NCBI GenBank assembly: GCA_016869975.1 | Contig: VGCZ01000012.1 | Location: forward strand, 50,353 to 114,352 | From: Alphaproteobacteria bacterium | Lineage (GTDB): Bacteria > Pseudomonadota > Alphaproteobacteria > Reyranellales > Reyranellaceae | DNA: 64,000 bases | Direction: 5' to 3' | In this document: in pieces, positions 20,576-30,049 of the stretch | Layout of the letters: each line of letters opens with the position of its first letter | Position numbering within the stretch: the first letter of the stretch is position 1 | Made by a program: the position numbers and the translations under genes | Notes under the pieces: generated by a model | What the model was told of the DNA's origin: nothing | The model's database searches: none | The model's input: only the letters and a program-made list of their open reading frames with translations

Positions 20576-21436
20576 TCAGCGATGGCGCGCGATGAAGCTC
20601 TGCACCAGCGGCGACCAGATGGCGACGCCGGTGGCAGCGCCGAACAGGCCGTGGCCGTCATTGCCGAAGGCCGGCAGGAGGCGGTAGTCGGCGTTGCCGC
20701 CGGCGGCCTTGTAGGCGTCGGCCATGTCCTGGCTCAGCTTGGGATCGAAGAAGGTGTCGTTCTGGGTATAGATCCACAAGGTCGGCACGCGCGCGGTGCG
20801 GCCGAACTTGCCGGCGGCGTCGACCAGGTTGCGCGGCGCGCAGTTGTTGTTGGGCAGGTTCATGCTCCGCCCGCCGCGGCCGCCGGCGAAGTTGATCATG
20901 ACGGGCACGCCGGCGGGGTTGCGCGCCGAATACGCCACGGTCGCCCAGCCGCCGGCCGACTGACCGACGACCACGGTCTTGTCCGCCCGCACGAAGGGCT
21001 GCGTGTGCATGTACTGCACGGCGGCGTCGACATCCTTCGCCGCTTCGATGCCCGCGCCGTAGTAGTCGCCGACCTCGCACGAGCCGTAGTTCTCGTTCCA
21101 GCGCCCGCCGGTCTCGCCATAGCCGCGCCGCAACGGCGCGACCACGACATAGCCCTGCTGCACGAACCACGCCGATGCAGCGGCGAAGCGCGGGCGCTGC
21201 ATCTGGTCCCGGCCGCTGACCGGTGAGCCGTGATTGAGGATCGCCAGCGGCCGGCGCTGCTCGCCCGGCGGACGATACACGGTGGTCACCATCGGCCGGC
21301 TGGCATCGGCGCTGGGGATCTTCCAGACCTGCTCGCGATGGTCGCCGATCTCACCGGTCTGCGGCCCCAGGCCCTGCGCGGACGCGCCACCCGCCAGCGT
21401 CACCGCCGCCAGCAGCGCCCACACCATTCCGCGCAT
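20576..21436 (-). CDS. Exported alpha/beta hydrolase (dienelactone-hydrolase/esterase type)
   Basis: 286 residues with a signal peptide, MRGMVWALLAAVTLAGGASA. The fold markers are ILNHGSPVSGRDQ, a nucleophile elbow GQSAGGWA (Ser in G-x-S-x-G) at about residue 152 and a late His in GNDGHGLF. An Asp in YTQNDTFFD can complete the triad. Substrate unknown. The gene ends 84 bases before ureD in the same direction. Divergent from the acyl-CoA dehydrogenase gene. Confidence 0.87.
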   Translation of the reverse strand: MRGMVWALLAAVTLAGGASAQGLGPQTGEIGDHREQVWKIPSADASRPMVTTVYRPPGEQRRPLAILNHGSPVSGRDQMQRPRFAAASAWFVQQGYVVVAPLRRGYGETGGRWNENYGSCEVGDYYGAGIEAAKDVDAAVQYMHTQPFVRADKTVVVGQSAGGWATVAYSARNPAGVPVMINFAGGRGGRSMNLPNNNCAPRNLVDAAGKFGRTARVPTLWIYTQNDTFFDPKLSQDMADAYKAAGGNADYRLLPAFGNDGHGLFGAATGVAIWSPLVQSFIARHR

Positions 21437-21506
21437 CGAGAGCCTCCACCTGTGCCACGCGGCGCTTACCTTGCCCGGCCGTGCGCGCCGCTGCTAGCGT
21501 CGCCGC

Positions 21507-22676
21507 ATGACCCTGACCGAAGAATTCGACGCCACGCTGACCGACGCCGAGCGCGCGATGATCGCCAAGGCGCGTTCCTTCGCCGAACGCGTGGTGGCAC
21601 CCAACGCCAAGGCTTGGGAATACGCGCGCAAGCATCCCACCGATGCCATTCGTCAGGCCTGCGCTGAGGGCCTGCACCTGATCGAGCTGGAGAAGCGCTT
21701 CGGCGGCGAGGCGCTCAGCTTCTCCTGCAAGATGCGGGTCTGCGAGGAGGTCGCGCGCCACGACTTCGCCTTCGCCTTCTCGCTGGTCAACGTGCACAAC
21801 TCGATGGCGCGTTTCGCCCGCGACGCCCATCCCCAGATGGTCGAGCGCCTGCTGCCGCGCATGCTCAAGGGCGAGCTGATCGGCTCGCCCGGCCTGACCG
21901 AGCCCTGGGCCGGCAGCGACTTCGCCGCCATCCGCACCACGGCGACCAAGGTCGCCGGCGGCTGGGAGCTCAACGGTGCGAAGGCCTGGATCACCAACTC
22001 GGCCGTCTGCGGCCTGGCGCTGGTCTACGCCCAGACCGACGCGTCGAAGGGCTGGCGCGGTATCGCCGGCTTCATGGTAGAGGCCGATCGGCCGGGCTTT
22101 ATTCGCGAAGCCCCATTTGAGCTGCATGGTGGCCACGCCATCGGCGCCGCCGGCTTCCGGCTGGAGAAGTACGTCGCGCCCGACGAGGCGATGACCGCCA
22201 AGCCCGGCGAGGCGTTCAAGATGGCGCTGTCGGGCATCAACGGCGCGCGCACCTATGTCGCGGCCATGTGCTGCGGCATGCTGGAATCATCGATCGCCGT
22301 CGCCACCAAGTACGGCAGCGAGCGCACGTTGTTCGGCGGCACCGTCATGGACCTGCAGGGCGTGCGCTGGAAGCTGGTCGACGCCGCCAACGATCTGGAA
22401 GCGATGCGCGCCCTGACCTACCGCGCCGCGCGCATCATCGACGCCAAAGGCGACGCGCAGGAAGCCGCCGCGCACGCCAAGAAATTCTCCGGCGACAAGA
22501 CCATCCAGCACATCGCCAATTGCATCCAGGCGATGGGCGCCAACGGCCTGCGCGCCGACTACCCGCTGGTGCGCCACATGAGCGGCGCCAAGATCGCCAG
22601 CTATACCGACGGCACGACCGAGATTCAGAACGAGCGACTAGGGCGCGTGCTGATCGATCGCCACGGCAAGGCGTAG
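21507..22676 (+). CDS. Acyl-CoA dehydrogenase family flavoenzyme
   Basis: 389 residues, normal length. The three family domains are visible: N-terminal helices, the beta domain with GSPGLTEPWAGSDFAAIRTTA and WELNGAKAWITNS, and the C-terminal helices with YGSERTLFGGTVMDLQ. The end carries YTDGTTEIQNERLGR with the usual catalytic Glu region. It oxidises an acyl-CoA with FAD and passes electrons to ETF. Chain-length specificity cannot be read. The racemase-family gene follows 24 bases later in the same direction. Confidence 0.9.
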   Translation: MTLTEEFDATLTDAERAMIAKARSFAERVVAPNAKAWEYARKHPTDAIRQACAEGLHLIELEKRFGGEALSFSCKMRVCEEVARHDFAFAFSLVNVHNSMARFARDAHPQMVERLLPRMLKGELIGSPGLTEPWAGSDFAAIRTTATKVAGGWELNGAKAWITNSAVCGLALVYAQTDASKGWRGIAGFMVEADRPGFIREAPFELHGGHAIGAAGFRLEKYVAPDEAMTAKPGEAFKMALSGINGARTYVAAMCCGMLESSIAVATKYGSERTLFGGTVMDLQGVRWKLVDAANDLEAMRALTYRAARIIDAKGDAQEAAAHAKKFSGDKTIQHIANCIQAMGANGLRADYPLVRHMSGAKIASYTDGTTEIQNERLGRVLIDRHGKA

Positions 22677-22700
22677 GCCTTCGATGATAGGCTGCGGCGC

Positions 22701-23723
22701 ATGAGTAGCCGCGTTATCCGCACCATCGAGATGCATACCGGCGGCGAGCCGACGCGCATCGTCGTGGAGGGTTGGCCGGAACTCACCGCGCCCACGCTGC
22801 TGGGCAAGCGGCGCGAGGCGCGTGAGCGGCACGATCATCTCCGGCGCGCGCTGATGCACGAGCCGCGCGGGCATGCCGAGATGTATGGCGCGCTGCTGGT
22901 GCAGCCGGACCATCCCGAGGCCGATCTCGCGGTGCTGTTCCTGCACGGCGAGGGCTACAGCACCATGTGCGGGCACGCGACGATCGCGTTGGCGCGCTGG
23001 GCGGTGGATACCGGCCGGGTCGCCCGGGTTGAGCCCGAGACTGTCGTGCGCCTTCAGTGTCCGTGCGGCCTCGTCGTGGCGCATGTCGAGGTCAAGGACG
23101 GCAAGACCGGCCGCGTGCGCTTCGACAGCGTGCCGTCCTTCGCCTACCAGCTCGACGCCATTGTGCTGACCCAGACCTGGGGGCCGGTGCATGTCGATAT
23201 CGGCTATGGCGGCGCGTTCTACGCCATCCTCGATGCGACGACGATCGGTCTCGATGTGCGTTCGTCGGCGCTGCGCGACATCGTCGATGCCGGCGAGGCC
23301 ATCGCCGAGGCGGCAAAGAAGACGCTGCGCCTGGAGCATCCCGACGAGCCCGACCTCGCCTACATCTACGGCACCATCCTGACCGATGGCGGCATCGGTG
23401 CGGTGAACGATGGCGACTGGCCGGGCGCCAGCCGCAACATCTGCGTCTTCGCCGGCCGGCAGGTCGATCGCAGCCCCACCGGCAGCGGTGTCAGCGCGCG
23501 CATCGCCGTGCAGGTCGCCAGACGGCAGAGCAAGATCGGCGATGTCTGCGCCTATGAGAGCGTCACCGGCGCGCGCTTCACCGCCAAGGCCCTGTCGGAA
23601 ACCCGCGCCGGCCGGCACCGCGCGGTGATCGTCGAGGTCGCGGGCGAGGCGCATTATACCGGCGAGAGCGTCTTCCGCTTCGAGGACGACGACCGCCTGA
23701 AGTGGGGCTTCGATCTGCGTTAG
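22701..23723 (+). CDS. Proline racemase family protein, probable trans-3-hydroxy-L-proline dehydratase
   Basis: 340 residues. The first catalytic position is the usual cysteine (Cys90 in STMCGHATIA). The second catalytic position, Cys in racemases and epimerases, is Thr260 here, in DRSPTGSG. In characterised members, including the human enzyme, this Cys-to-Thr change marks trans-3-hydroxy-L-proline dehydratase rather than a racemase. The product would be pyrroline-2-carboxylate. The TAG stop overlaps the TAA stop of the convergent ChaC gene by three bases, so they share sequence at the ends. Confidence 0.85.
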   Translation: MSSRVIRTIEMHTGGEPTRIVVEGWPELTAPTLLGKRREARERHDHLRRALMHEPRGHAEMYGALLVQPDHPEADLAVLFLHGEGYSTMCGHATIALARWAVDTGRVARVEPETVVRLQCPCGLVVAHVEVKDGKTGRVRFDSVPSFAYQLDAIVLTQTWGPVHVDIGYGGAFYAILDATTIGLDVRSSALRDIVDAGEAIAEAAKKTLRLEHPDEPDLAYIYGTILTDGGIGAVNDGDWPGASRNICVFAGRQVDRSPTGSGVSARIAVQVARRQSKIGDVCAYESVTGARFTAKALSETRAGRHRAVIVEVAGEAHYTGESVFRFEDDDRLKWGFDLR

Positions 23724-24307
23724 CTGGGACCGCCGGCGGTCCCAGAAGAAGCCACTTCCAACAGCTCGTGCAGTTGGCTTTCGCGCAGGCCCAGCGCGTC
23801 GAGATGCGCCACCGTGTTGGCGACGTAGTCGAGGCAACGGCCGCGCACGCCCACGCCCTGGCGGACTAGCACGGCGGCTTCGGCGAGCGGCAGCTTGCCG
23901 AGATAGCCAGGGTGCTCGCGGTTGGCGAGGTAGAGCAGCGCCTCGACGATGCTGCCATCGTCCAATGTCAGCGGCCGCATGGTCTCGAAGTAGACGCCGT
24001 CGTTGAGGATCTCGCGATCCCAGAGATAGCGGCGGACGGCGTCGTAGTCGCCATCGGGCAGGCGATGCGCCAGGCCGCGGCAGGCGCCGCCGGGCAGCAG
24101 CCCCAGGATCAGGCCAGGCACCTCGGGCGTGCCGCGATAATGCTCGGACTTGATGCAGAAGGCGCGATGCCAGCCCGGCAGCCGCGCCGGCCGCGTCTCC
24201 TTTGGCGTGAAGCCGGGATCCCACATCAGCGAGCCATAGGCGAAGACCCATTCCGGCCGCGCCGCGATCGGCGTCACGCTGGAATGCGGATAGCGTGGTC
24301 TCGCCAT
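23720..24307 (-). CDS. ChaC-like gamma-glutamylcyclotransferase
   Basis: 195 residues from the ATG at 24307, two bases after the stop of the EamA gene. The substrate-binding motif WVFAYGSLMWDPGF is near the N-terminus, followed by RLPGWHRAFCIKSEHYRGT and, later, EALLYLANREHPGYLG, as in ChaC proteins, which cleave glutathione to 5-oxoproline and Cys-Gly. Cytosolic. The frame continues open upstream, but that part overlaps the EamA gene. Probably in one transcript with the EamA transporter. Confidence 0.88.
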   Translation of the reverse strand: MARPRYPHSSVTPIAARPEWVFAYGSLMWDPGFTPKETRPARLPGWHRAFCIKSEHYRGTPEVPGLILGLLPGGACRGLAHRLPDGDYDAVRRYLWDREILNDGVYFETMRPLTLDDGSIVEALLYLANREHPGYLGKLPLAEAAVLVRQGVGVRGRCLDYVANTVAHLDALGLRESQLHELLEVASSGTAGGPS

Positions 24308-24309
24308 GC

Positions 24310-25164
24310 TCAGCTCCGGCTCGCCAACGCCACGCCGGCCACCGTGACGCCCATGCCGATCAGCGCCACGACGCCGAAGGTTTCGCCGAACAGCGGCAGC
24401 GCGATCAGCGCAGTGCAGGGCGGCACGAGATAGAACAGGGCCGCGACCTTTGATGCCGCACCACGACGCATCAGCCAGAACAGCAGCATGTTGGCGCCGA
24501 TGCTGAGCGCGAGGACCGCCCAGACCATCGCGCCCAGGAACTCCGCCGTCCAGCGTACGGTCATGGTCTCGAACAGCAGGGCGCAGACGGCGAAGACGAT
24601 CGCGGCGTAGGCGTACTGCACCACCATGCCGGTGCGCAGGTCCATACTGGGCAGGAACCGCTTCTGGTAGAGCGTGCCCAAGGTGATGCCGAGCAGCGCG
24701 ACGCCGGACAACGCCACAGAGACGGTCGTGGCCTCGCCGATGCGCGCCTTTTCCCAGATCACCAGCGCCGCGCCGATCAGGCCCAGCAGCAGGCCGATCC
24801 ATTGCCGGCGCGAGATCGCCTCGCCGAGCAGCGGGCCGGCGAGGATGGCGGTGAGCAGCGGCTGCAGCGAGACCAGCAGCGCCGAGACGCCCGCGGGCAT
24901 CTGCCGCTCGATACTGGTGAAGACGCCGCCGATATAGCCGACATTGATCAGCACGCCGACGACCAGCAGGTGCATCCAGGTATTGGCGCCGCGCGGCCAC
25001 GGTGCGCGCATCGCGACCGCCAGCGCCGCCAGCAGCACGACCGCCGCGACATAGCGGATGGTCAGCAGTGTCGCGGTCTCGGCGTAGGGCAGCGCGCCGC
25101 GGGCGACGATGAAGCCGGTGCTCCAGATCAGCACGAAGATCGCCGGCGCGGCGAGCGCGGGCAC
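24310..25164 (-). CDS. EamA/DMT family transporter
   Basis: 284 residues, ten membrane helices in two five-helix halves (each an EamA domain). The first half has FVLIWSTGFIVARGALPYAE, the second ALFYLVPPCTALIALPLFGE; both end in the proline-rich helix typical of DMT exporters. Substrate unknown: the superfamily includes amino acid and metabolite exporters. Two bases separate its stop from the ChaC start. The tyrA-type gene ends ten bases upstream, so all may share one leftward message. Confidence 0.85.
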   Translation of the reverse strand: MPALAAPAIFVLIWSTGFIVARGALPYAETATLLTIRYVAAVVLLAALAVAMRAPWPRGANTWMHLLVVGVLINVGYIGGVFTSIERQMPAGVSALLVSLQPLLTAILAGPLLGEAISRRQWIGLLLGLIGAALVIWEKARIGEATTVSVALSGVALLGITLGTLYQKRFLPSMDLRTGMVVQYAYAAIVFAVCALLFETMTVRWTAEFLGAMVWAVLALSIGANMLLFWLMRRGAASKVAALFYLVPPCTALIALPLFGETFGVVALIGMGVTVAGVALASRS

Positions 25165-25174
25165 GGCGGGGCCC

Positions 25175-26074
25175 TCAGGCCTGCTTCATGTCGATCAGCG
25201 CGCGGCGGATGTCGCGGGTGCGGGTGAAGAGCTCGAACAGCTTGTCGCCCTCGCCCCAGCGGATGGCGCGCTGCAACGAGAAGAGATCCTCCTGGAAGCG
25301 CCCGAGGATCTCCAGCACCGCCTCGCGGTTGTTGAGGAACACGTCGCGCCACATCGTCGGATCGGACGCGGCGATGCGCGTGAAGTCGCGGAAGCCGCCG
25401 GCGGCGAACTTAATCACCTCCGACCGGCGCTCGCCCGCCATGTCGTCGGCGGTGCCGACGATGGTGTAGGCGATCAGGTGCGGCAGGTGCGAGACGATGC
25501 CCAGCACCATGTCATGCCAGTCCGGCGCCATGAACTCGACCATGCTGCCGCACGCGGTCCAGAACGCCGCCAACCGGTCGACCGCGCCTTGGTCGGTGCC
25601 CTCCAGCGGCGTCAGGATGCACCAGCGGCCGTCGAACAGCGTGGGAAAGCCGGCCTCCGGGCCGGAGTGCTCGGTGCCGGCGATGGGATGCGCCGGCACG
25701 AAATGCACGCCCGCCGGAACATGCGGGCGCATGTCGCGGATCACCGCCTGCTTCACCGAGCCGACCTCGGAGACGATGGCGCCCGGCTTCATCGCGGGCG
25801 CGATGGTCTTCATCGCCTCGCCGCAGGCGCCGACCGGCGTGCAGATGATGACCAGGTCGGCGTCTTTCACCGCCGCGGCGAGATCGGTGCCGCAATGATC
25901 GACGACGCCGATGCGGTTGGCGGTGTCGGCGGTCTTCTGGCTGCGCGTGGCGGCGACGACGGAGCGCACCAGGCCGTCGCGCCTGGCGCGCAACGCGATC
26001 GACGAGCCGATCAGGCCGATGCCGATCAGCGCCAGCTTGTCGAACAGCGGCGCCGGCTTCGCGGTGTCGCTCAT
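25175..26074 (-). CDS. tyrA: Prephenate/arogenate dehydrogenase
   Basis: 299 residues from the ATG at 26074, which overlaps the hisC stop by four bases. Rossmann fingerprint LIGIGLIGSSIALRARR at the N-terminus, then VIICTPVGA, the active-site HPIAGTEHSG (about residues 127-136) and SHLPHLIAY. The enzyme oxidatively decarboxylates prephenate or arogenate to the tyrosine precursor. No ACT domain follows, as in TyrC-type enzymes. Substrate choice and NAD/NADP use cannot be decided by eye. With hisC and the chorismate mutase it makes a chorismate-to-tyrosine operon. Confidence 0.92.
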   Translation of the reverse strand: MSDTAKPAPLFDKLALIGIGLIGSSIALRARRDGLVRSVVAATRSQKTADTANRIGVVDHCGTDLAAAVKDADLVIICTPVGACGEAMKTIAPAMKPGAIVSEVGSVKQAVIRDMRPHVPAGVHFVPAHPIAGTEHSGPEAGFPTLFDGRWCILTPLEGTDQGAVDRLAAFWTACGSMVEFMAPDWHDMVLGIVSHLPHLIAYTIVGTADDMAGERRSEVIKFAAGGFRDFTRIAASDPTMWRDVFLNNREAVLEILGRFQEDLFSLQRAIRWGEGDKLFELFTRTRDIRRALIDMKQA

Positions 26075-27162
26075 TTCTTGGCCGCGACGAACTTCGCCAG
26101 CGACTCCCGCACCGCCTTGACCTCGTCCTCGGTGCCGACGGTGATGCGCAGGAACTCGGCCAAGCCGTAGCCCGCAACCATGCGCGGGATCAGGCCGTCC
26201 TTCATCATCGCCTCGTTGGCCGCCGCCGCGCGCTGGGCCGCGCCGAAGCCGACCAGGATGAAGTTGCCGACGCTGGGCAGCACCTTCAGGCCGAGCGCCG
26301 TGAGCTCGCTCGACAGCCAGGGCAGCCAGGTGTCGTTGTGCACGCGCGACGCCTCGGTGTGCGCGGTGTCCTCGAGGGCGGCGACACCGGCGGCCTGGGC
26401 GGCGAGGTTGACGTTGAAGGGCTGGCGCAGGCGGGCCATCACGTCGATCAGGTGCGGCGGGCCGTACATCCAGCCCAGACGCAGGCCGCCCAGCCCGTAG
26501 ATCTTCGAGAAGGTGCGGGTCATCACCACGTTCTCGTTGCGATCGACCAGCTCGACGCCGGCGTCGTAGTCGTTGCGGGACACGTACTCGGCATAGGCCG
26601 CGTCGATGATCAGCAAGGTGGTCTTGGGCAGGCCGGCATGCAGCTTCTTCACCTCGTCGCGGGTGATGTAGCTGCCGGTCGGGTTGTTGGGATTGGCCAG
26701 CGCGACGATGCGCGTCCTGTCCGTCACCTTGGCCAGCATGGCGTCGACGTCGGTGCGGTAGTCCTTCTCCGGCGCGGCCACGGGCTTGGCGCCGACGCCC
26801 AGCGCGTTGATGGCGTACATCAGGAAGCCGTGCTTGCTGTAGACCAGCTCGTCGCCCGGCCCGCAGTAGGAGCGCACCAGCAGGTTCAACAGCTCGTCCG
26901 AGCCGGCGCCGCAGACGATGCGCGCGGGGTCGAGGCCGTAGCGCTTGCCGATGGCGGCGCGCAGCTTCTCCGAGCCGCCATCGGGATAGCGATGCAGCTC
27001 GGCGGCGACGCGGGCATAGGCGGCCATCGCCCGGGGGCTCGGACCGAGCGCGCCCTCGTTGGACGAGAGCTTGCTGACCTTGGCCACGCCCTCGACGGTG
27101 TCCTTGCCGCCGACATAGGGCGCGATGTCCATGATGCCGGGACGCGGCTGCGGAATGGTCAT
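26071..27162 (-). CDS. hisC: Histidinol-phosphate/aromatic aminotransferase
   Basis: 363 residues. Fold type I aminotransferase: KLSSNEGALGPSPRA near the N-terminus, NPNNPTGSYI in the middle, DAAYAEYV (Asp for the pyridine nitrogen), and the PLP lysine in SKIYGLGGLRLGW. The sequence is HisC-like, but the neighbours are a chorismate mutase and prephenate dehydrogenase, so it likely serves as the transaminase of tyrosine/phenylalanine synthesis, perhaps along with histidine. Coupled to tyrA by a four-base overlap. Confidence 0.9.
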   Translation of the reverse strand: MTIPQPRPGIMDIAPYVGGKDTVEGVAKVSKLSSNEGALGPSPRAMAAYARVAAELHRYPDGGSEKLRAAIGKRYGLDPARIVCGAGSDELLNLLVRSYCGPGDELVYSKHGFLMYAINALGVGAKPVAAPEKDYRTDVDAMLAKVTDRTRIVALANPNNPTGSYITRDEVKKLHAGLPKTTLLIIDAAYAEYVSRNDYDAGVELVDRNENVVMTRTFSKIYGLGGLRLGWMYGPPHLIDVMARLRQPFNVNLAAQAAGVAALEDTAHTEASRVHNDTWLPWLSSELTALGLKVLPSVGNFILVGFGAAQRAAAANEAMMKDGLIPRMVAGYGLAEFLRITVGTEDEVKAVRESLAKFVAAKK

Positions 27163-27176
27163 CGGTTCTTCCTGCG

Positions 27177-28022
27177 TTAGATCTTGGGCGGCACGGCCCA
27201 GGCGCCGAGCGCCACCACGCGCGCGCGCTCGACGCCGAGCGCCGACCGCAGCGCCGGCAGGCGCGGGTCCTGGTCGGCGACGAAGGTCGGCACCTCGACG
27301 AGGTCCCACCACGTGCCGCTCTGCTCGACATCGATCACCGAGGTCGGCGACGGCAGTCCGGCTTTGGTCACCGCGCCGATCAGGCGGCCGCGGCTGATCT
27401 CGACCGGCGATTCGACGGCGAACAGCGCGCGGTCGTCGCCGCTGGCCTCGGCGTCGAGCCGCGCCAGGATGAAGGCGTCGAGGTCGCGGCCACGGCTGTT
27501 GGGCATGGCGACGAAGGGCAGGCGCTGGAGGATGTTGGGCGTCGTCGCCTCGCCGCTGGTCAGGCGGATCCACCACGGCGCTGGCTCGTCCTGCACCGGC
27601 GCGGGCACGACGCCGATGACGTTGGGATCGAGCCGCATGGCGGCGATCACCTGGGCGGCGGTCTCGTGCGCCTGGAACGGGATCTGGGCGCCGAAATGGT
27701 CGCGCGCCAGGTCCCAGTAGCCGGGCCGGTCGGCCGGCCGGCAGACGGCGACGCGCACCGGCCCCTGCAGGAAGGTGAAGGCGCCCATGATCTCGCGCCA
27801 AAGCCGCACCAGAGCGGGCTTGGGGAACTTGCCCGCGTGCCGCGCCAGCAGGCGGCGCAGCACCTGGGCCTCGCGCCCCGGGCGCAGGGCCAAGCCGCCA
27901 TTGCCGCCCTTGGCGGCGGCGATGCGGCCGACCAGCTCGGCACGGCGCATCAGCAGATCGTGGAGACCGTCGTCGATACCATCGATCTGGGCGCGCAAAT
28001 CGTCGAGGCTGGGAGCGTCCAT
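27177..28022 (-). CDS. Chorismate mutase with a degenerate prephenate-dehydratase-like C-terminal domain
   Basis: 281 residues from the ATG at 28022. The first 90 form an AroQ-type chorismate mutase: [34 protein letters not shown] (two parts: [30 protein letters not shown]), then [13 protein letters not shown] and the Arg/Lys ligands at usual places. The remaining 190 residues resemble a PDT/periplasmic-binding fold, but the Thr-Arg-Phe catalytic motif of prephenate dehydratases is not found; [11 protein letters not shown] stands near where it should be. So mutase activity is expected and dehydratase activity is doubtful. First gene of the leftward aromatic operon. Confidence 0.85.
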   Translation of the reverse strand: MDAPSLDDLRAQIDGIDDGLHDLLMRRAELVGRIAAAKGGNGGLALRPGREAQVLRRLLARHAGKFPKPALVRLWREIMGAFTFLQGPVRVAVCRPADRPGYWDLARDHFGAQIPFQAHETAAQVIAAMRLDPNVIGVVPAPVQDEPAPWWIRLTSGEATTPNILQRLPFVAMPNSRGRDLDAFILARLDAEASGDDRALFAVESPVEISRGRLIGAVTKAGLPSPTSVIDVEQSGTWWDLVEVPTFVADQDPRLPALRSALGVERARVVALGAWAVPPKI

Positions 28023-28088
28023 GGCGGGGCTGGCGTGGCGGGAGGGCGATAGGTTTAGTCGGGCGTCGGACCAAAGGCAAAGTAAACA

Positions 28089-28118
28089 TTGACAGCCCAA
28101 ACAGCCCTCCCCTAGCTA
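28089..28118 (+). promoter_or_regulatory. Predicted promoter of metX-metW
   Basis: A consensus -35, TTGACA (28089-28094), an 18-base spacer and TAGCTA (28113-28118), 57 bases before the metX start. No SAM riboswitch fold was recognised in the leader. Confidence 0.5.
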
Positions 28119-28174
28119 CGGCACCCCGCGCCCGTGGCCGTTCGTCGCGCCGCAGCGGCCCCGAGTTTCAGCCC

Positions 28175-29371
28175 ATGGACACCGCGGTTCAGCACCCCAC
28201 CGACACGCCGCCCGGCGACCCGCTTGCGGGTCTGACGCCGGCGGCGCGGCGCGCGCTGGACGCCTCGCACAGCGTCTGGCTGGGACCGCTGAAGCTGGAT
28301 TGCGGCATCGAGCTGGCGCGCCACCGCGTCGCCTACCGCACCTACGGCACGCTCAACGCCGATCGCAGCAACGCGGCGCTGATCTGCCATGCGCTGACCA
28401 TGGACCAGTTCGTCGCCGATACGAACCCGGTGACCGGCAAGGAAGGCTGGTGGCTGAGCCTGGTCGGCCCCGGCCGGCCGCTCGACATCTCCAAGTACTT
28501 CGTGATCTGCGCCAACGTGCTGGGCGGCTGCATGGGCAGCACCGGCCCGCTCGACATCAACCCGGCCACCGGCGGGCGCTACAACCTGTCCTTCCCGATG
28601 GTCACCATCCGCGACATGGTGAACGCCCAGGCCCAGCTGCTCGACCATCTCGGCATCGAGAGCCTGTTCTGCGTCGTCGGCGGCTCGATGGGCGGCATGC
28701 AGGTGCTGCAATGGGCCGCGTCGTATCCCGACCGCGTCTTCGCGGCGCTGCCGATCGCCACCGCCGCGCGGCATTCGGCGCAGAACATCGCCTTCCACGA
28801 GGTCGGCCGCCAGGCGATCATGGCCGATCCCGGCTGGCATGGCGGCGACTACGGCGCGCACGGCACCGTGCCGGCGCGTGGGCTCGCCGTGGCGCGCATG
28901 ACCGCGCACATCACCTATCTCAGCGAGTCGGCGCTGCAGCGCAAGTTCGGCCGCAACCTGCAGGACCGCGCCGCCGTCGGCTACAGCTTCGACGCCGACT
29001 TCCAGGTCGAGAGCTACCTGCACTACCAGGGCAAGTCGTTCGTCGAGCGCTTCGACGCCAATGCCTATCTCTACATCACGCGGGCGATGGACTATTTCGA
29101 CCTCGCGGCCGAGTACGGCGGCACCTTGGCGACGGCGTTCCGCGGCAGCAAGACGCGCTTCTGCGTCATGTCGTTCACCAGCGACTGGCTGTTTCCGACG
29201 CACGAGAACCGCGAGGTGGTGAAGGCGCTCAACGCCGTAGCCGCCAACGTCTCCTTCGTCGAGGTCGAGACCGACAAGGGCCACGACGCCTTCCTGCTCG
29301 ACGAGCCCGAGATGTTCCGCACCCTCGACGGCTTCCTGCGCGGCGCCGCCAACGCGCGTGGCCTGAAATGA
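28175..29371 (+). CDS. metX: Homoserine O-acyltransferase MetX
   Basis: 398 residues. Alpha/beta-hydrolase acyltransferase: oxyanion region ALTMDQFV, nucleophile Ser in [13 protein letters not shown] (about residues 169-181), Asp in [10 protein letters not shown], and His in [12 protein letters not shown]. It moves an acetyl (or succinyl) group from CoA to homoserine at the start of methionine synthesis; acyl specificity cannot be told by eye. Its stop overlaps the start of metW (ATGA). Divergent from the chorismate mutase gene, a synteny common in Alphaproteobacteria. Confidence 0.95.
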   Translation: MDTAVQHPTDTPPGDPLAGLTPAARRALDASHSVWLGPLKLDCGIELARHRVAYRTYGTLNADRSNAALICHALTMDQFVADTNPVTGKEGWWLSLVGPGRPLDISKYFVICANVLGGCMGSTGPLDINPATGGRYNLSFPMVTIRDMVNAQAQLLDHLGIESLFCVVGGSMGGMQVLQWAASYPDRVFAALPIATAARHSAQNIAFHEVGRQAIMADPGWHGGDYGAHGTVPARGLAVARMTAHITYLSESALQRKFGRNLQDRAAVGYSFDADFQVESYLHYQGKSFVERFDANAYLYITRAMDYFDLAAEYGGTLATAFRGSKTRFCVMSFTSDWLFPTHENREVVKALNAVAANVSFVEVETDKGHDAFLLDEPEMFRTLDGFLRGAANARGLK

Positions 29372-29988
29372 GCCCAGCGGAGCGCGGCAAAATCCGCCTC
29401 GACCTGCAGCTGATCGCCGACATGATCGAACCGGGCACGCGGGTGCTCGATGTCGGCTGTGGCGACGGCGCGCTGCTCGACTATCTGCAGCGCGAGAAGC
29501 GGATCGATGGCCGCGGCATGGAGCTGAGCCAGGCCGGCGTCAACGCCGCCGTCGCCAACGGCCTGTCAGTGATCCAGGGCGATGCCGATACCGACCTCGC
29601 GCACTACCCCGACAATTCCTTCGACTACGTCGTGCTCAGCCAGACCCTGCAGGCGACGCGCGAGCCACGCCGCGTGCTGGAGCAGATGCTGCGCGTCGGC
29701 GAGCACGCGGTGGTGTCGTTCCCCAATTTCGCTCACTGGCAGGTGCGCGCCCGCCTGGTGTTCGGCGGCCGCATGCCGGAGACCGACGCGCTGCCGCACA
29801 AATGGTACGACACGCCCAACATCCATCTGTGCAGCATCGACGATTTCCGCGCGCTGTGCGCCGAGATGGGCGTCACTATCGAGAAGGCGCTGACGCTCAG
29901 CCGCCACGGCCGCCCACTGCCGAACCTGCCGCTGCCGCTGGCCAACCTGCTCGGCGGCCAGGGGTTATTCCTGCTGCGGCGGCGCTAG
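29368..29988 (+). CDS. metW: MetW, methyltransferase-like partner of MetX
   Basis: 206 residues from the ATG overlapping the metX stop by four bases. SAM-fold motif [15 protein letters not shown] at about residues 26-40, then [22 protein letters not shown] (two parts: [20 protein letters not shown]), [22 protein letters not shown] and [13 protein letters not shown], all typical of MetW. MetW activates or assembles with MetX in methionine synthesis. Coupled translation agrees with a stoichiometric complex. Confidence 0.93.
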   Translation: MSPAERGKIRLDLQLIADMIEPGTRVLDVGCGDGALLDYLQREKRIDGRGMELSQAGVNAAVANGLSVIQGDADTDLAHYPDNSFDYVVLSQTLQATREPRRVLEQMLRVGEHAVVSFPNFAHWQVRARLVFGGRMPETDALPHKWYDTPNIHLCSIDDFRALCAEMGVTIEKALTLSRHGRPLPNLPLPLANLLGGQGLFLLRRR

Positions 29989-30049
29989 GTCTCGTTCTTG
30001 CAGGAGTGCTGGCGATGCATCAGGCTGTCGCCTAACAGGAGACCATCAG

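Noticed and set aside
28095..28174. A possible SAM riboswitch in the metX leader
   Set aside because: I could not find a consistent pseudoknot or the conserved purine-rich core; the leader is short and GC-rich.
29988..30046. GGTCTC/GAGACC inverted ends between metW and the Bug gene
   Set aside because: Six-base arms about 45 bases apart are weak and likely to be chance; no U-tract follows.
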